Origin: Chryseobacterium wanjuense
GTDB lineage: Bacteria > Bacteroidota > Bacteroidia > Flavobacteriales > Weeksellaceae
Length of the DNA: 64,000 bases
NCBI RefSeq assembly: GCF_900111495.1
Contig: NZ_FOIU01000001.1
Coordinates: 1,302,001-1,366,000, forward strand
Direction of reading: 5' to 3'
A program made the translations under genes and the position numbers. Below, in pieces: positions 36,341 through 44,832 of this stretch; the first letter of the stretch is position 1; each line of letters starts with the position of its first letter. A model generated the notes under the pieces. It was given only the letters and a program-made list of their open reading frames with translations, ran no database searches and was not told the DNA's origin.

Positions 36341-36395
36341 ATATATTTTAAAGTTTGACAATCAACAAAAACCATCAACTATTAACTAGCAACCA

Positions 36396-37187
36396 TCAAA
36401 ACAAATCATTCAACAATTTCGCCAGTCTCAACCCTCCGTAAAGAAGCTGTCTTTCCATAGTATCATTGAATTTATACTGATAATCATAAGACAATTTGGA
36501 ATCATTGGGTGTTTGCGCGTAGATTTTATTGGCGATTTTATGAGAATCGTACAACCAGTCTTCTAGCGTTCCTGTCTGGATCTGTTTTACTTCATCATTG
36601 GTTTTGATATCAAGTAATTTTGCATATTCCGTGTAGCTGTATTTTTGAGAATCTACCAATTTGCTGTCCCAAACAGAGTGCAGATTGGTTTTATCACCAA
36701 AATAAGTAACGTTGATTTTATTTCCGCCTAAATCTTCAGCTCTTCCCACATGCAGCGGCTGCGCCAAATCTCCCATGATGTGAATTAAGAAAATTAATGC
36801 TATTTTTCTGTCTTTTTCGGAAGTTTTTTCATCTTTGATCTGGCTCGACAATATTTTGATCTGAGTATATAAACTTGGCCCTGCCTGAGCTTTTAAATTT
36901 TGTTCAAATGCTTTGAAATCCGTTTGTGGATCGATGTTTACATAATGCCATGATGACGCTTCTTTCCAGACTCCTGTGGTATCGGATTTGACGAAATCCG
37001 GCCAGTTTGCCCAGTAAGCAAGGCGTTCTCTCCCCATCATTTTTTTAATCTCTCTTCTTGCCTTTCCGGAAAGGTGGTTTTCTGCAATTTCTGCAATAAT
37101 TCTGTGTCCCGTTAATCCCCATGCATACGAATAAAGCGAAGATGCCATGAATGCCAGAATCAGAATTTTAGAATACATACTTTTCAT
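36396..37187 (-). CDS. S1/P1-type zinc-dependent nuclease
   Basis: Exported single-strand-preferring nuclease or 3'-nucleotidase, about 263 residues. The signal peptide ends SLYSYA, so the mature protein begins WGLTGH, supplying the N-terminal Trp zinc ligand that the family needs. Further trinuclear zinc-site motifs are ASSWHYVNID, LIFLIHIMGDLAQPLHVGRAEDLGGN and LHSVWDSKLV. I set the start at ATG 37187: a -7 box at 37210-37217 would put the transcript start almost on the upstream ATG at 37199. ATG 37178 is also possible. Confidence 0.92.
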   Translation of the reverse strand: MKSMYSKILILAFMASSLYSYAWGLTGHRIIAEIAENHLSGKARREIKKMMGRERLAYWANWPDFVKSDTTGVWKEASSWHYVNIDPQTDFKAFEQNLKAQAGPSLYTQIKILSSQIKDEKTSEKDRKIALIFLIHIMGDLAQPLHVGRAEDLGGNKINVTYFGDKTNLHSVWDSKLVDSQKYSYTEYAKLLDIKTNDEVKQIQTGTLEDWLYDSHKIANKIYAQTPNDSKLSYDYQYKFNDTMERQLLYGGLRLAKLLNDLF

Positions 37188-37199
37188 TGTAAATAACAT

Positions 37200-37620
37200 T
37201 TTCAGGGTGCAAAGATACGGTTAATTTGAGGTTTACATTAATGGTGGACTAATGATTTAAAAAATTAACTAAAACTTAAAATTAACATGAAATTGGAATG
37301 AAAAATAAGATAAACCCCTTTAAACGCGACAACCGCAAGGTATAATATAACCAATACTTTTATTTTTTCGTTCGCAAGGGCACTTTGTTCAACAAATGAT
37401 AGCAGAATGAAACATAATTGTTAAAACTAGATTAAATATCTCCTTTCCAAGCCATAACCTTAATGTCAACCTTAAAATTTCCGTATTTTTACGGTTTATG
37501 ATTGATATTATTCTTTTTAATGCCAATAAATTAGTATTTTTAGAATAAAATTAATTGGAAAATATTTTTTCAATAATTTGAGATATATTATTTTTACAAG
37601 CCAAAATCACAGCAAACACT
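37200..37620. other. 421-bp intergenic region between divergent genes
   Basis: AT-rich and without a plausible gene. It contains the minus-strand -7 box TATCTTTG (37210-37217) for the nuclease and should contain the tssG promoter, for which no clear consensus match was found. No repeat family was recognised. Confidence 0.6.
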
Positions 37621-38562
37621 ATGTATGAGAATAATATTGTAGAGATGAATTACAATAAGCTGCAGACAGATTTCAAGGCAGAAGCTGTGGCAGTTAACCT
37701 CCTGAAATATCACAGGGCGGTAAGCAATATCTTCATTGAGCGGATCGGGATTAATGATCGTGCTTATTTAAAGGATATTAAGAGTATTTCGAGCAATTAT
37801 TTAGGATTCGACGAAGAAGTTTTTACCATAGAAACGTACAGGGAAGGGATTTACGATTATCTTCCGGAAGGGTTGTTTCATCCGCCGTCGCTGGGTGCTT
37901 CAAGGAAAAATGTAGAAAGTGTTGTACGGGAAATCCGCAAACAGAAAAGGGTAGAAGAGGACGCCAGAAAATTTTTCCGGCCGTTCGAATTGGAAATATT
38001 TTTCACCGAAATCAGTGCTTTGCTTAAAGAATCTGATTTTGAAATCTCGAGCGATACCGACGCGCTTCTTGATACCGTAAGCGAACTTTGGCCGTTGATC
38101 AATATGCTGGACAAGCAGAATGCCTATATTTTCATTTATATTTTACCGTTTTTTCACCAGATAAGAGGCGATAAAAAATGGTTTGAAAGATGCATGACGG
38201 CTTTTTTGCATGTTCCTGTAGAAGTTACTTTTTTACCTAATATTATTGATGGAATCGAAGAAAATGATGATTCGATGCTGTTGGGAAATTCCAGGTTAGG
38301 GGTTACTTACATTCCGAGCGGGAGACATATGGACGGACAGAGAAACTGGGTGGTGAATATCGGCCCGATTCCTTATTCGGATATGAAAAAATATATCGAC
38401 GGAAATCCGTTCCGGAAAGTTTTACAGGCTTTGTATGATTATTTTTTACCTATAAGCGTAGATGTGGTGGAAAATTTTATCACAGAAAAAAAAGAATATT
38501 CTTTTGCTCTGGAAGATGATGAAAGAAATGCAAACCGGCTTGGTTACTCTACATTCCTGTGA
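37621..38562 (+). CDS. tssG: T6SS subtype iii baseplate protein TssG (probable)
   Basis: A 313-residue cytoplasmic protein. The first half has YREGIYDYLPEGLFHPPS and a helical charged stretch. The C-terminal half shows the TssG-like pattern SRLGVTYIPSG, then WVVNIGPIPYSDMKKYIDGN and VLQALYDYFLPISVDVV, as in the wedge subunit that links the T6SS baseplate to the sheath. On its own the match is moderate, but it is followed by tssN and tssK, which makes the assignment strong. tssF, the usual partner, is not in the window. Confidence 0.75.
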   Translation: MYENNIVEMNYNKLQTDFKAEAVAVNLLKYHRAVSNIFIERIGINDRAYLKDIKSISSNYLGFDEEVFTIETYREGIYDYLPEGLFHPPSLGASRKNVESVVREIRKQKRVEEDARKFFRPFELEIFFTEISALLKESDFEISSDTDALLDTVSELWPLINMLDKQNAYIFIYILPFFHQIRGDKKWFERCMTAFLHVPVEVTFLPNIIDGIEENDDSMLLGNSRLGVTYIPSGRHMDGQRNWVVNIGPIPYSDMKKYIDGNPFRKVLQALYDYFLPISVDVVENFITEKKEYSFALEDDERNANRLGYSTFL

Positions 38563-38616
38563 AAATTTTTAACTATATTTACATTCACCAATAAAAATAT
38601 TAATTAGAGAAAGACA

Positions 38617-39531
38617 ATGGAAGTTTCTTCAGTAAAAGGGATCTTTTTAAGGTATATTTTAATGCCTTTATTTGCGGTAATTATGATGGTTATTTTAGGC
38701 GCCATCAGAAGAAATAAGCCTGCAATCAAGATCAAGACCATTATTATATATGTTCTGTTGTGCAGTTTATGTCTTGCCATTCCGGGAGTTTTCGGTTTTG
38801 CAGGCAATCTTTTTAATCCTTATTGGTATCTTATTGCACAGATTGTTTACCTTATTTTAGGGATCATTCATGTGAATTTATCAGATAAATATTTTAAAAA
38901 GCATTTAAATTCTTTAACGAAAAGTATTCTTTTTGAATCGATACTTTCATTGACGTGTATTGGTTTCGGAGGTTATCTTTTTTACCTGATTTTCAATTGG
39001 ATGAGCAAAGGAACGGGATATCCGATCATGGCGGCAACGAGTATGTTTATTTTTATTGTGCCGTTGGTTTTCCATTACTGTTACATTCAGCTGATCAGTA
39101 TTCCTGTTGATATTTATAAAACATGGAGATATTCGCCGGATCAGAAACTTCCGGATTTTGAAGGTGCTGATTTCGACAGGTTAATGGTTTTAAATGTGGA
39201 ATTAAGCAAGAATCTTGAAGATGCCAACAGATTCAGAATCAAGGCTAAAACTTTACCGACAGGTGTTACCTTCGGAGATTGGTTCTACAGGGTTGTGGAT
39301 GATTACAACCACAAAAATCCGAATTCGATCATTCATCTTTCGGATCAGGCGAGAGAGCCTTATTACTGGATTTTTTATACGAAAAAGTCGTTTTTCAGTT
39401 TCAGAAAATATATAGATTTTGACCAGGATATTATGGAAAACAGCATCGCCGAAAATGATGTCGTGATCTGTAAAAGAGTGATCCAACACGAGGAAGAAGG
39501 AATAAGAAAACCACAATCACACACAGTTTAA
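38617..39531 (+). CDS. tssN: T6SS subtype iii transmembrane protein TssN
   Basis: A 304-residue inner-membrane protein with five hydrophobic segments in the first 180 residues (YILMPLFAVIMMVILGA, IIIYVLLCSLCLAIPGVFGFAG, IAQIVYLILGIIHVN, ILSLTCIGFGGYLFYLIF, MFIFIVPLVFHYCYI), then a soluble tail (from SPDQKLPDFEGADFDRLMVLNVELSKN). TssN is found only in the Bacteroidota T6SSiii, where it is thought to help replace the TssJLM membrane complex. It lies 54 bp after tssG and 6 bp before tssK, so the three form an operon. Confidence 0.85.
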   Translation: MEVSSVKGIFLRYILMPLFAVIMMVILGAIRRNKPAIKIKTIIIYVLLCSLCLAIPGVFGFAGNLFNPYWYLIAQIVYLILGIIHVNLSDKYFKKHLNSLTKSILFESILSLTCIGFGGYLFYLIFNWMSKGTGYPIMAATSMFIFIVPLVFHYCYIQLISIPVDIYKTWRYSPDQKLPDFEGADFDRLMVLNVELSKNLEDANRFRIKAKTLPTGVTFGDWFYRVVDDYNHKNPNSIIHLSDQAREPYYWIFYTKKSFFSFRKYIDFDQDIMENSIAENDVVICKRVIQHEEEGIRKPQSHTV

Positions 39532-39537
39532 AAAATA

Positions 39538-40683
39538 TTGAATATGATACAGCCTATTAAGCATTTTGCAATCAATTGGGTTGACGGGATGAAGGTTTCC
39601 CAGAGACATCTGAATGATCAGGATAATTTTTTAATTGATACCATCAGAGATTCCAACTCATTGGCAATCACTACATATAACTATGGGCTTTTGCCTATCT
39701 CCAACGAATTTACGGACAGAACGATTTTTGATGTTCATAATACAGCTACCAACGATGTGCAGCTCGTAATCAAGCATTGCAGTGCTATCACAATGGCCGG
39801 TTACAGAATTGAACTCAACGACAGGAGAGTAAGCGTAAAATCGTTGGCCAAATCAATGAACGAAGAGCAGGCCGATGGTGAATATTATATCTTAATTTCT
39901 GTTAATCCGTTTGATAAAGTTCCGTTTGGAGATATCGATCCGGAGGAAATTCCGCCGCGTCACCCGAATACCCAATCGAACCACCATATCGAATTACTTC
40001 CCGTAACTTCCCTGAACAGCAGTTACTCAGGAGGAAATTATTTAATCATCGGGAAAGTGGATTTAAAAGGAAATATTGCTCAGGTAGATTCTAATTTTAT
40101 TCCGCCGTGTACATCGATTCAGAGCCATCCTGCATTGTTGGATTACTATAATAATTATGCAAAATCTATTGGAAATTTACAGCAATATGCTTTTAAAATT
40201 ATCCAAAAAACTTCGCATAAAAATCAGAATACGGCATTAGCACAAAATGTTAAGTTCCTGTGTAATACGATGATAAATACATTTGGAGATATGTATTTCC
40301 AGTTCAGAAATATTACGCCGTACCAACCGCCTGTATTTTTGATCGAATCTTTTGCCAAGCTTGCGCTTCGTTTATACAATGCGACTCAGGTGCTGGTTCC
40401 TGCAGAATTGGAAGAAATGCTGAATTATAGCTTAGAATGGAGTGAGATTGCTCCTCATACTTTACTAAACCAGCTATCCATCGTAGCTGAAACAAATTAT
40501 GACCACCACAATTGCGGAGAACCATTACTTTATATCCAGCAAATGTTGAGAAGCCTGGAAACAATTTTCTCTAAACTGAGCGAACTTGATTATATCGGTC
40601 AGAGAAAAGAAAATATCATTGTTAATGAACAGGAAGTTTCAAACAACAACAATCCGAAAAGAGGTTGGAGTGTTTTAGATTAA
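39538..40683 (+). CDS. tssK: T6SS baseplate protein TssK
   Basis: A 381-residue protein opening with HFAINWVDGMKVSQRHLNDQDNF, the T6SSiii version of the TssK N-terminal W-x-x-G-M-x-x-x-x-x-H motif, followed by YNYGLLPI. TssK is the adaptor joining baseplate to membrane complex. The start could be TTG 39538 or, two codons on, ATG 39544; the latter gives a better start and a 12-bp gap from tssN. A terminator follows; no sheath (TssBC), Hcp, VgrG or ClpV gene is near. Confidence 0.85.
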   Translation: MNMIQPIKHFAINWVDGMKVSQRHLNDQDNFLIDTIRDSNSLAITTYNYGLLPISNEFTDRTIFDVHNTATNDVQLVIKHCSAITMAGYRIELNDRRVSVKSLAKSMNEEQADGEYYILISVNPFDKVPFGDIDPEEIPPRHPNTQSNHHIELLPVTSLNSSYSGGNYLIIGKVDLKGNIAQVDSNFIPPCTSIQSHPALLDYYNNYAKSIGNLQQYAFKIIQKTSHKNQNTALAQNVKFLCNTMINTFGDMYFQFRNITPYQPPVFLIESFAKLALRLYNATQVLVPAELEEMLNYSLEWSEIAPHTLLNQLSIVAETNYDHHNCGEPLLYIQQMLRSLETIFSKLSELDYIGQRKENIIVNEQEVSNNNNPKRGWSVLD

Positions 40684-40707
40684 TCTAAATTCTATTTAAA
40701 ATATAAT

Positions 40708-40739
40708 AAATCCCGTTATTTGAAATTTCGGGATTTTTT
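40708..40739 (+). terminator. Terminator of tssGNK
   Basis: An 8-bp stem AAATCCCG / CGGGATTT with a 13-nt loop, then a T tract, 25 bp after the tssK stop. Confidence 0.85.
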
Positions 40740-40760
40740 GTGTATAGTTGTTTTTTTTAG

Positions 40761-40823
40761 TCTCGCAGATGATTATGTTTAATTAATTATTTAAGAATAA
40801 AAAAATCTGCTAAATCTGCGAGA
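40761..40823. repeat. Inverted repeat with CTGCTAAATCTGC core (family F)
   Basis: TCTCGCAGAT (40761-40770) is the exact reverse complement of ATCTGCGAGA (40814-40823). The phrase CTGCTAAATCTGC also occurs near 30045 after the TonB receptor gene. Confidence 0.55.
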
Positions 40824-40899
40824 AAATGAAAATAATAGATTCTTCCTTCGTAAAAATGACAGAATATTGTATTAGGATAAATAAAATAAGAATTAAAAA

Positions 40900-42078
40900 A
40901 TGAACACAGATAAAATAAGACAAGACATAAAAGGATTATCAGACGGAAAAATATTCTTAAATAATGCAGGTTCTTCTTTAATGCCTCAAGTAGTTTTAGA
41001 TTCCATGATTAATTATTTACATCAGGAAGAACAATTCGGAGGATATGAAGTTGCAAACAGAAATGCGGAATTATTAGAGCAATTTTACGATGAAACAGCA
41101 AAACTGATCAACTGCAAATCTTCTAATGTTGCATTTGCTACAAGTGCTACAGATGCTTATGCCAAGGCGTTGTCGAGCATTGTTTTTAAAGAACGGGATG
41201 TTATTATCACCACCGTTGATGATTATATTTCCAATCAGATCGTATTTATTTCACTACAGAAAAAATTAAATGTAAAAGTCATAAGAACGAAAAATCTTTC
41301 AGATAATGAATTGGATCTGGAGGATTTGGAACATTTAATCAAAGAATATCGTCCGAAATTGGTTGCGGTTACTCATATACCGACAAATTCCGGCTTGATT
41401 CAAAATGTGGAAAGTGTAGGTAAAATCTGTCGTCAGTATGATGTTTTGTATTTGGTTGATGCCTGTCAGTCTGTGGGTCAATTGGAGGTAGACGTTGAAA
41501 AAATTGGCTGTGATTTTCTGACGGCAACCGGAAGGAAATTCATGCGGGGTCCCAGAGGAACAGGGTTTTTATATGTTTCGGATAAGGTTTTAGAGCAAAA
41601 TTACGCCCCATTATTGTTGGATATGAGAGGGGCAAATTGGTCGGAATTCGATGATTATGAATTATTTAAAACAGCCAAAAGATTCGAGCACTGGGAAATT
41701 TCTTATGCATCTTTATTAGGATTAATGGAAGCTACAAAATATGCGAATGCTGTAGGAATGCAGGAAATTGAAAATTACAACAGAAAATTATCAGAAAAAT
41801 TAAGGCAAAACCTTAAAAATAGTAGGTTTAACGTTTGGGATTGGGGCAATAATCTGAGCAGTATCGTGACTTTTTCCGGTCCGGACGGAGATCTTGAAAA
41901 TATTCAAAAAGTCTTGAAAGAAAATAATGTTTTCTTTTCTGTGACTTATAAAAATTCTGCATTAATTGATTTTACAAATAAAAATATCAATGGAATTGTG
42001 CGATTGTCACCACATTATTTCAATACTGTGGATGAAATTGAAAAAGTTTCTGAGATTTTGAAAAATAGCTTAAAATAA
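40900..42078 (+). CDS. Class V aminotransferase-fold PLP enzyme (cysteine desulfurase / EgtE-like)
   Basis: A 392-residue cytoplasmic PLP enzyme. Landmarks are IFLNNAGSSLMP, the cofactor loop SATDAYAKAL, VTHIPTNSGLIQ, LVDACQSVGQLEVDV and the Schiff-base lysine in TATGRKFMRGPRGTGFLYVS. The RKFMRGPRGTG variant is seen in isopenicillin-N-epimerase-like and hercynylcysteine sulfoxide lyase (EgtE) proteins rather than in IscS. No conserved active-site Cys loop of NifS/IscS type is apparent. No ergothioneine gene is adjacent, so the substrate stays open. Confidence 0.85.
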   Translation: MNTDKIRQDIKGLSDGKIFLNNAGSSLMPQVVLDSMINYLHQEEQFGGYEVANRNAELLEQFYDETAKLINCKSSNVAFATSATDAYAKALSSIVFKERDVIITTVDDYISNQIVFISLQKKLNVKVIRTKNLSDNELDLEDLEHLIKEYRPKLVAVTHIPTNSGLIQNVESVGKICRQYDVLYLVDACQSVGQLEVDVEKIGCDFLTATGRKFMRGPRGTGFLYVSDKVLEQNYAPLLLDMRGANWSEFDDYELFKTAKRFEHWEISYASLLGLMEATKYANAVGMQEIENYNRKLSEKLRQNLKNSRFNVWDWGNNLSSIVTFSGPDGDLENIQKVLKENNVFFSVTYKNSALIDFTNKNINGIVRLSPHYFNTVDEIEKVSEILKNSLK

Positions 42079-42086
42079 TTCGAAAT

Positions 42087-42172
42087 GCAGATGCTTCGAC
42101 AAGTTCAACATAAGATCACTACAAAATGACGGTTAGTATTAGGAATGTCATGCTGAGCCTGTCGAAGCATTT
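42087..42172. repeat. Palindromic repeat of family B
   Basis: ATGCTTCGAC (42091-42100) and GTCGAAGCAT (42161-42170) pair exactly, with looser pairing inside. The right arm, GTCATGCTGAGCCTGTCGAA, is the recognisable core of the family. It lies in the gap between convergent genes. Confidence 0.75.
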
Positions 42173-42200
42173 TAAGTAAACCATTTTACTGGCTCACAAA

Positions 42201-42854
42201 TTACTTTTTCACCAAAATTTTATCTGTAGCCTTCAGGCTTAAAATTTCCTGTTTTCCGTCAACTTCAACGGTAATCGACTGGTCAAAATTCTCAATTTTA
42301 ATGATCTTGATTTTCTTGTTCAGGAGTAATTTACGCTCCGTAAGATAATTCAGAAAAGCATCATCTGAGAGTGTGACAGACGCAAAAATCACAGTTTCAC
42401 CGATTTCACAATTGCTTAATTTCTGTAAATCCTGTGCGATAATGTTTCCGTCTTTATCGGGGATAGGTTCTCCGTGCGGATCAAACTTGGGATGATCAAG
42501 AATTTCATCCATTTTATCAAAAAAAATCGTAGAATGTACGTGCTCGAGCTGTTCTGCAATTTCGTGTACATTTTCCCAGCCGAAATTCATTTTTTTCACC
42601 AAAAACATTTCCGTAAGCCTGTGCTTTCTTACAACCAAAGCAGCTTCACGCCTTCCTTTTTCTGTGACAATCAGTGGTTTATAGGTTTCGTAGATCACCC
42701 AGCTTTTCTCTGCAAACTTCTTCATCATATTGTTCACGCTCGGCATTTTTACGGACAAAAATTTGCTGAGCTCATTGATTGTAACCTTATTTTCATTGTC
42801 AACCAGATGAAATAAAGCCTTCAGGTAGTTTTCTTCCGTAAGTGTTGTTTTCAA
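42201..42854 (-). CDS. Metal-dependent transcriptional regulator (DtxR/MntR family)
   Basis: A 217-residue regulator. The N-terminal winged helix-turn-helix (EENYLKALFHL, TINELSKFLSVKMPSVNNMMKKFAEKSWVIYETYKPLIVTEKGRREA) is followed by the metal-binding dimerisation domain (RKHRLTEMFLVKKMNFGWENVHEIAEQLEHV, with the ligand-rich His, Glu and Cys-free pattern nearer MntR) and a C-terminal FeoA/SH3-like domain (from about residue 150). The lack of the DtxR Cys ligand suggests manganese or iron sensing of the MntR type. The start is TTG at 42854. An inverted repeat covers its -7 box, which fits autoregulation. Confidence 0.88.
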   Translation of the reverse strand: MKTTLTEENYLKALFHLVDNENKVTINELSKFLSVKMPSVNNMMKKFAEKSWVIYETYKPLIVTEKGRREAALVVRKHRLTEMFLVKKMNFGWENVHEIAEQLEHVHSTIFFDKMDEILDHPKFDPHGEPIPDKDGNIIAQDLQKLSNCEIGETVIFASVTLSDDAFLNYLTERKLLLNKKIKIIKIENFDQSITVEVDGKQEILSLKATDKILVKK

Positions 42855-42856
42855 AA

Positions 42857-42886
42857 TGTTAGATGTTTTTCATTACAAATCTAACA
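42857..42886 (-). promoter_or_regulatory. Candidate operator over the regulator's -7 box
   Basis: TGTTAGAT (42857-42864) and ATCTAACA (42879-42886) form an exact inverted repeat with a 14-bp spacer. The right arm overlaps the minus-strand -7 box TAGATTTG (42883-42876). The half-site TTAGAT resembles the TTAGG half-sites of DtxR-family boxes. Confidence 0.5.
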
Positions 42887-42939
42887 AAATATTATTAATT
42901 ATTTGTGCTTGTTCGTGTTACTTTTTTTAATTTTACTCT

Positions 42940-43971
42940 ATGAAATTTTCATTTAAAAACGACTATTCAGAAGGTTGTCATCCAAATATTTTACAAGCAC
43001 TTTTACGCCACAACCTCGATCAGCAGGCAGGATACGGAGAAGATGAATATTCTTTGCAAGCCAAAGAATTAATTAAGGAAAAAATTAAAAAATCCGATTC
43101 GGACATCTATTTTGTTTCCGGGGGAACGCAGGCGAATTTAATTGTTATTTCCTCTGTTTTAAGGCCCTATCAATGTGCAGTTTCGGCATCTACAGGACAT
43201 ATTTTAAACAACGAAACCGGAGCCATAGAAGCAACCGGACACAAGATTTTAAGTATTGAAAAAGAAGACGGAAAACTCACTGCCGAAGATATTATTCCGG
43301 TATTGGAAAGCCATAAAAATGTACCACATCAGGTGATGCCGAAATTGGTGTATATCTCCAATTCTACGGAGCTGGGAACGATTTATACTTTAAAAGAACT
43401 TGAGAAATTATCTGCTTTTTGCAAAGAAAATGATCTGTATCTGTTTATGGACGGCGCGAGGATGGGGCACGGTCTTACCTCGGAAATCAGCGATTTGACG
43501 TTGGAAAAAGTTGCCGAACTTACAGATGTTTTTTATTTGGGCGGAACCAAAAACGGAGCTTTGATCGGAGAGGCGATTGTTATTAATAATCAGGAACTTC
43601 AGCCGGATTTTGCTTTTAATATTAAACAAAAAGGAGCTTTGCTGGCGAAAGGAAGATTGTTGGGAATCCAGTTTTTGGAACTGATGAAAAATGATCTGTA
43701 TTTTGAGTTGGCCAAACATGCGAATCAGCAGGCAATGAAAATCAAAAATGCAATGAAAGAAAGGGGAGTAGAGTTCCTTTCTGATACCTACACCAATCAG
43801 ATTTTCCCGATTTTAAGGAACGATTTAATTCAAAAATTATCGGAAAAGTTTGAATTTTACGTTTGGAAGAAAATTGATGAAAATTTTTCAGCAATCCGTC
43901 TCATTACATCATGGAATACGGAAGATGAACCCGTCAATGATTTTATCGAAATTTTAAAAAGTGAATTATAA
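42940..43971 (+). CDS. Low-specificity L-threonine aldolase family protein
   Basis: PLP enzyme of 343 residues that cleaves threonine (and related beta-hydroxy amino acids) to glycine and acetaldehyde. Landmarks are SFKNDYSEGCHPNIL, YFVSGGTQANL, the cofactor-stacking His and Glu in STGHILNNETGAIEATGHKI, FMDGARMGHGL (Asp for the pyridine N, Arg) and the Schiff-base lysine in YLGGTKNGALIGEA. Divergent from the DtxR-type regulator with an 85-bp shared upstream region, so the operator there might also affect it. A terminator follows. Confidence 0.92.
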   Translation: MKFSFKNDYSEGCHPNILQALLRHNLDQQAGYGEDEYSLQAKELIKEKIKKSDSDIYFVSGGTQANLIVISSVLRPYQCAVSASTGHILNNETGAIEATGHKILSIEKEDGKLTAEDIIPVLESHKNVPHQVMPKLVYISNSTELGTIYTLKELEKLSAFCKENDLYLFMDGARMGHGLTSEISDLTLEKVAELTDVFYLGGTKNGALIGEAIVINNQELQPDFAFNIKQKGALLAKGRLLGIQFLELMKNDLYFELAKHANQQAMKIKNAMKERGVEFLSDTYTNQIFPILRNDLIQKLSEKFEFYVWKKIDENFSAIRLITSWNTEDEPVNDFIEILKSEL

Positions 43972-44001
43972 AAAAACAGCCTGATTTTCAGGCTGTTTTT
44001 T
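43971..44001. terminator. Bidirectional terminator
   Basis: A 14-bp stem AAAAAACAGCCTGA / TCAGGCTGTTTTTT with a 3-nt loop, between the convergent threonine aldolase and lipoprotein genes. Confidence 0.9.
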
Positions 44002-44032
44002 ATTTAAAGTTTGTCATTAAATGAGTTGAAAA

Positions 44033-44536
44033 TTATTTCAAAGCTTTCGCAACTGTATTACAATCAGCTACTTTCAGACTTCTTCCGCCTTCGTATTTGA
44101 TTTTCTTTTCGTTGGCATATTTTGTTCCGGTTTCGGCATCTCTTTCACCGATTCCTTCATTCAGACCGTCCTTTGTCTGGATAAAATAGATGTCATTTTT
44201 GTTGCCTGTTTTTCCCTCGGAAGCAAATTCGTACGTAAGTTTAAGGGTGTCCCCGGATTTAAAACCTGTTAAATCCCCTTTGTTACTGTCTTTTTCACTG
44301 TTTTTGGTTGCCATTTTTCCGGTAATCGTTCCCAAATTGTCATCAATGGTCACATACACCGTATCTTTCCCCGTCACGCCCATGTAGCAGAAGGATTTTG
44401 CACCTAAAGTATCCACCACAGGTTGTGTAGCCATGGTAGTATCAGCGGGAGCTTTATCTGTAGATGAAACCTCCTTTTTTTTATTACAATTCAGCAAAAA
44501 TACTGATAATGAACTTAATAAGATTAATTTTTTCAT
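44033..44536 (-). CDS. Lipoprotein of unknown function
   Basis: About 167 residues. I start it at ATG 44536, which begins a textbook lipoprotein signal KKLILLSSLSVFLLNC; the longer reading from 44638 adds 34 residues with no signal logic. After the lipobox comes a low-complexity linker (KKKEVSSTDKAPADTTMATQP) shortened here to its Lys/Thr character, then a beta-rich domain with YMGVTGKDTVYVTIDDN, GTITGKMATKNSEKDSNKGD and a disulfide-capable Cys pair (SFCYMG and VADCNT). No family function is known. Confidence 0.75.
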   Translation of the reverse strand: MKKLILLSSLSVFLLNCNKKKEVSSTDKAPADTTMATQPVVDTLGAKSFCYMGVTGKDTVYVTIDDNLGTITGKMATKNSEKDSNKGDLTGFKSGDTLKLTYEFASEGKTGNKNDIYFIQTKDGLNEGIGERDAETGTKYANEKKIKYEGGRSLKVADCNTVAKALK

Positions 44537-44791
44537 ATCCTTGTTTGTTATAGTTAAGTCAAATTTCGATAATGCTAAATTAGTAATACTATTTCTATAT
44601 GAGAGCAGATTAGGTATAAATAAAAAATTAATTTTCAATTTAATTAAAAATTTAAAGATTGAACTTGTAAAGACTTTTTTATTTTAACCACAAAAGTGAC
44701 AAAAGATTAATTTTCTATTTAATTAAAAACAAGAACACATAAGTTTTAAAAATATTTGATCTTATTTAAGCTAAGAAAATGAGTCACAAAA

Positions 44792-44830
44792 ACTCATAAC
44801 TCATTAACTTATAATTTATAACTTATAACT
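44792..44830. repeat. Solo copy of the repeat that bounds the four-helix-bundle unit (family E)
   Basis: ACTCATAACTCATTAACTTA followed by TAATTTATAACTTATAACT repeats the right arm at 3095-3125 with a small insertion. It sits immediately downstream of the DUF4256 stop and has no partner arm or gene. Confidence 0.65.
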
Positions 44831-44832
44831 TT

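Larger units (their letters stand above)
35626..36395. other. 770-bp non-coding region with repeats
   Basis: No credible gene is seen. It holds the rpoD promoter, a hairpin repeat of family G (35868-35985), two palindromic units of family B (36022-36197), a stretch repeating TTCGTG/GTGTCATT phrases (about 36250-36305) and a terminator for the nuclease gene. Confidence 0.7.

Noticed and set aside
44537-44638. N-terminal extension of the 44033 lipoprotein gene
   Set aside because: The extra 34 residues would bury a perfect lipoprotein signal peptide, so the start at 44536 is preferred.
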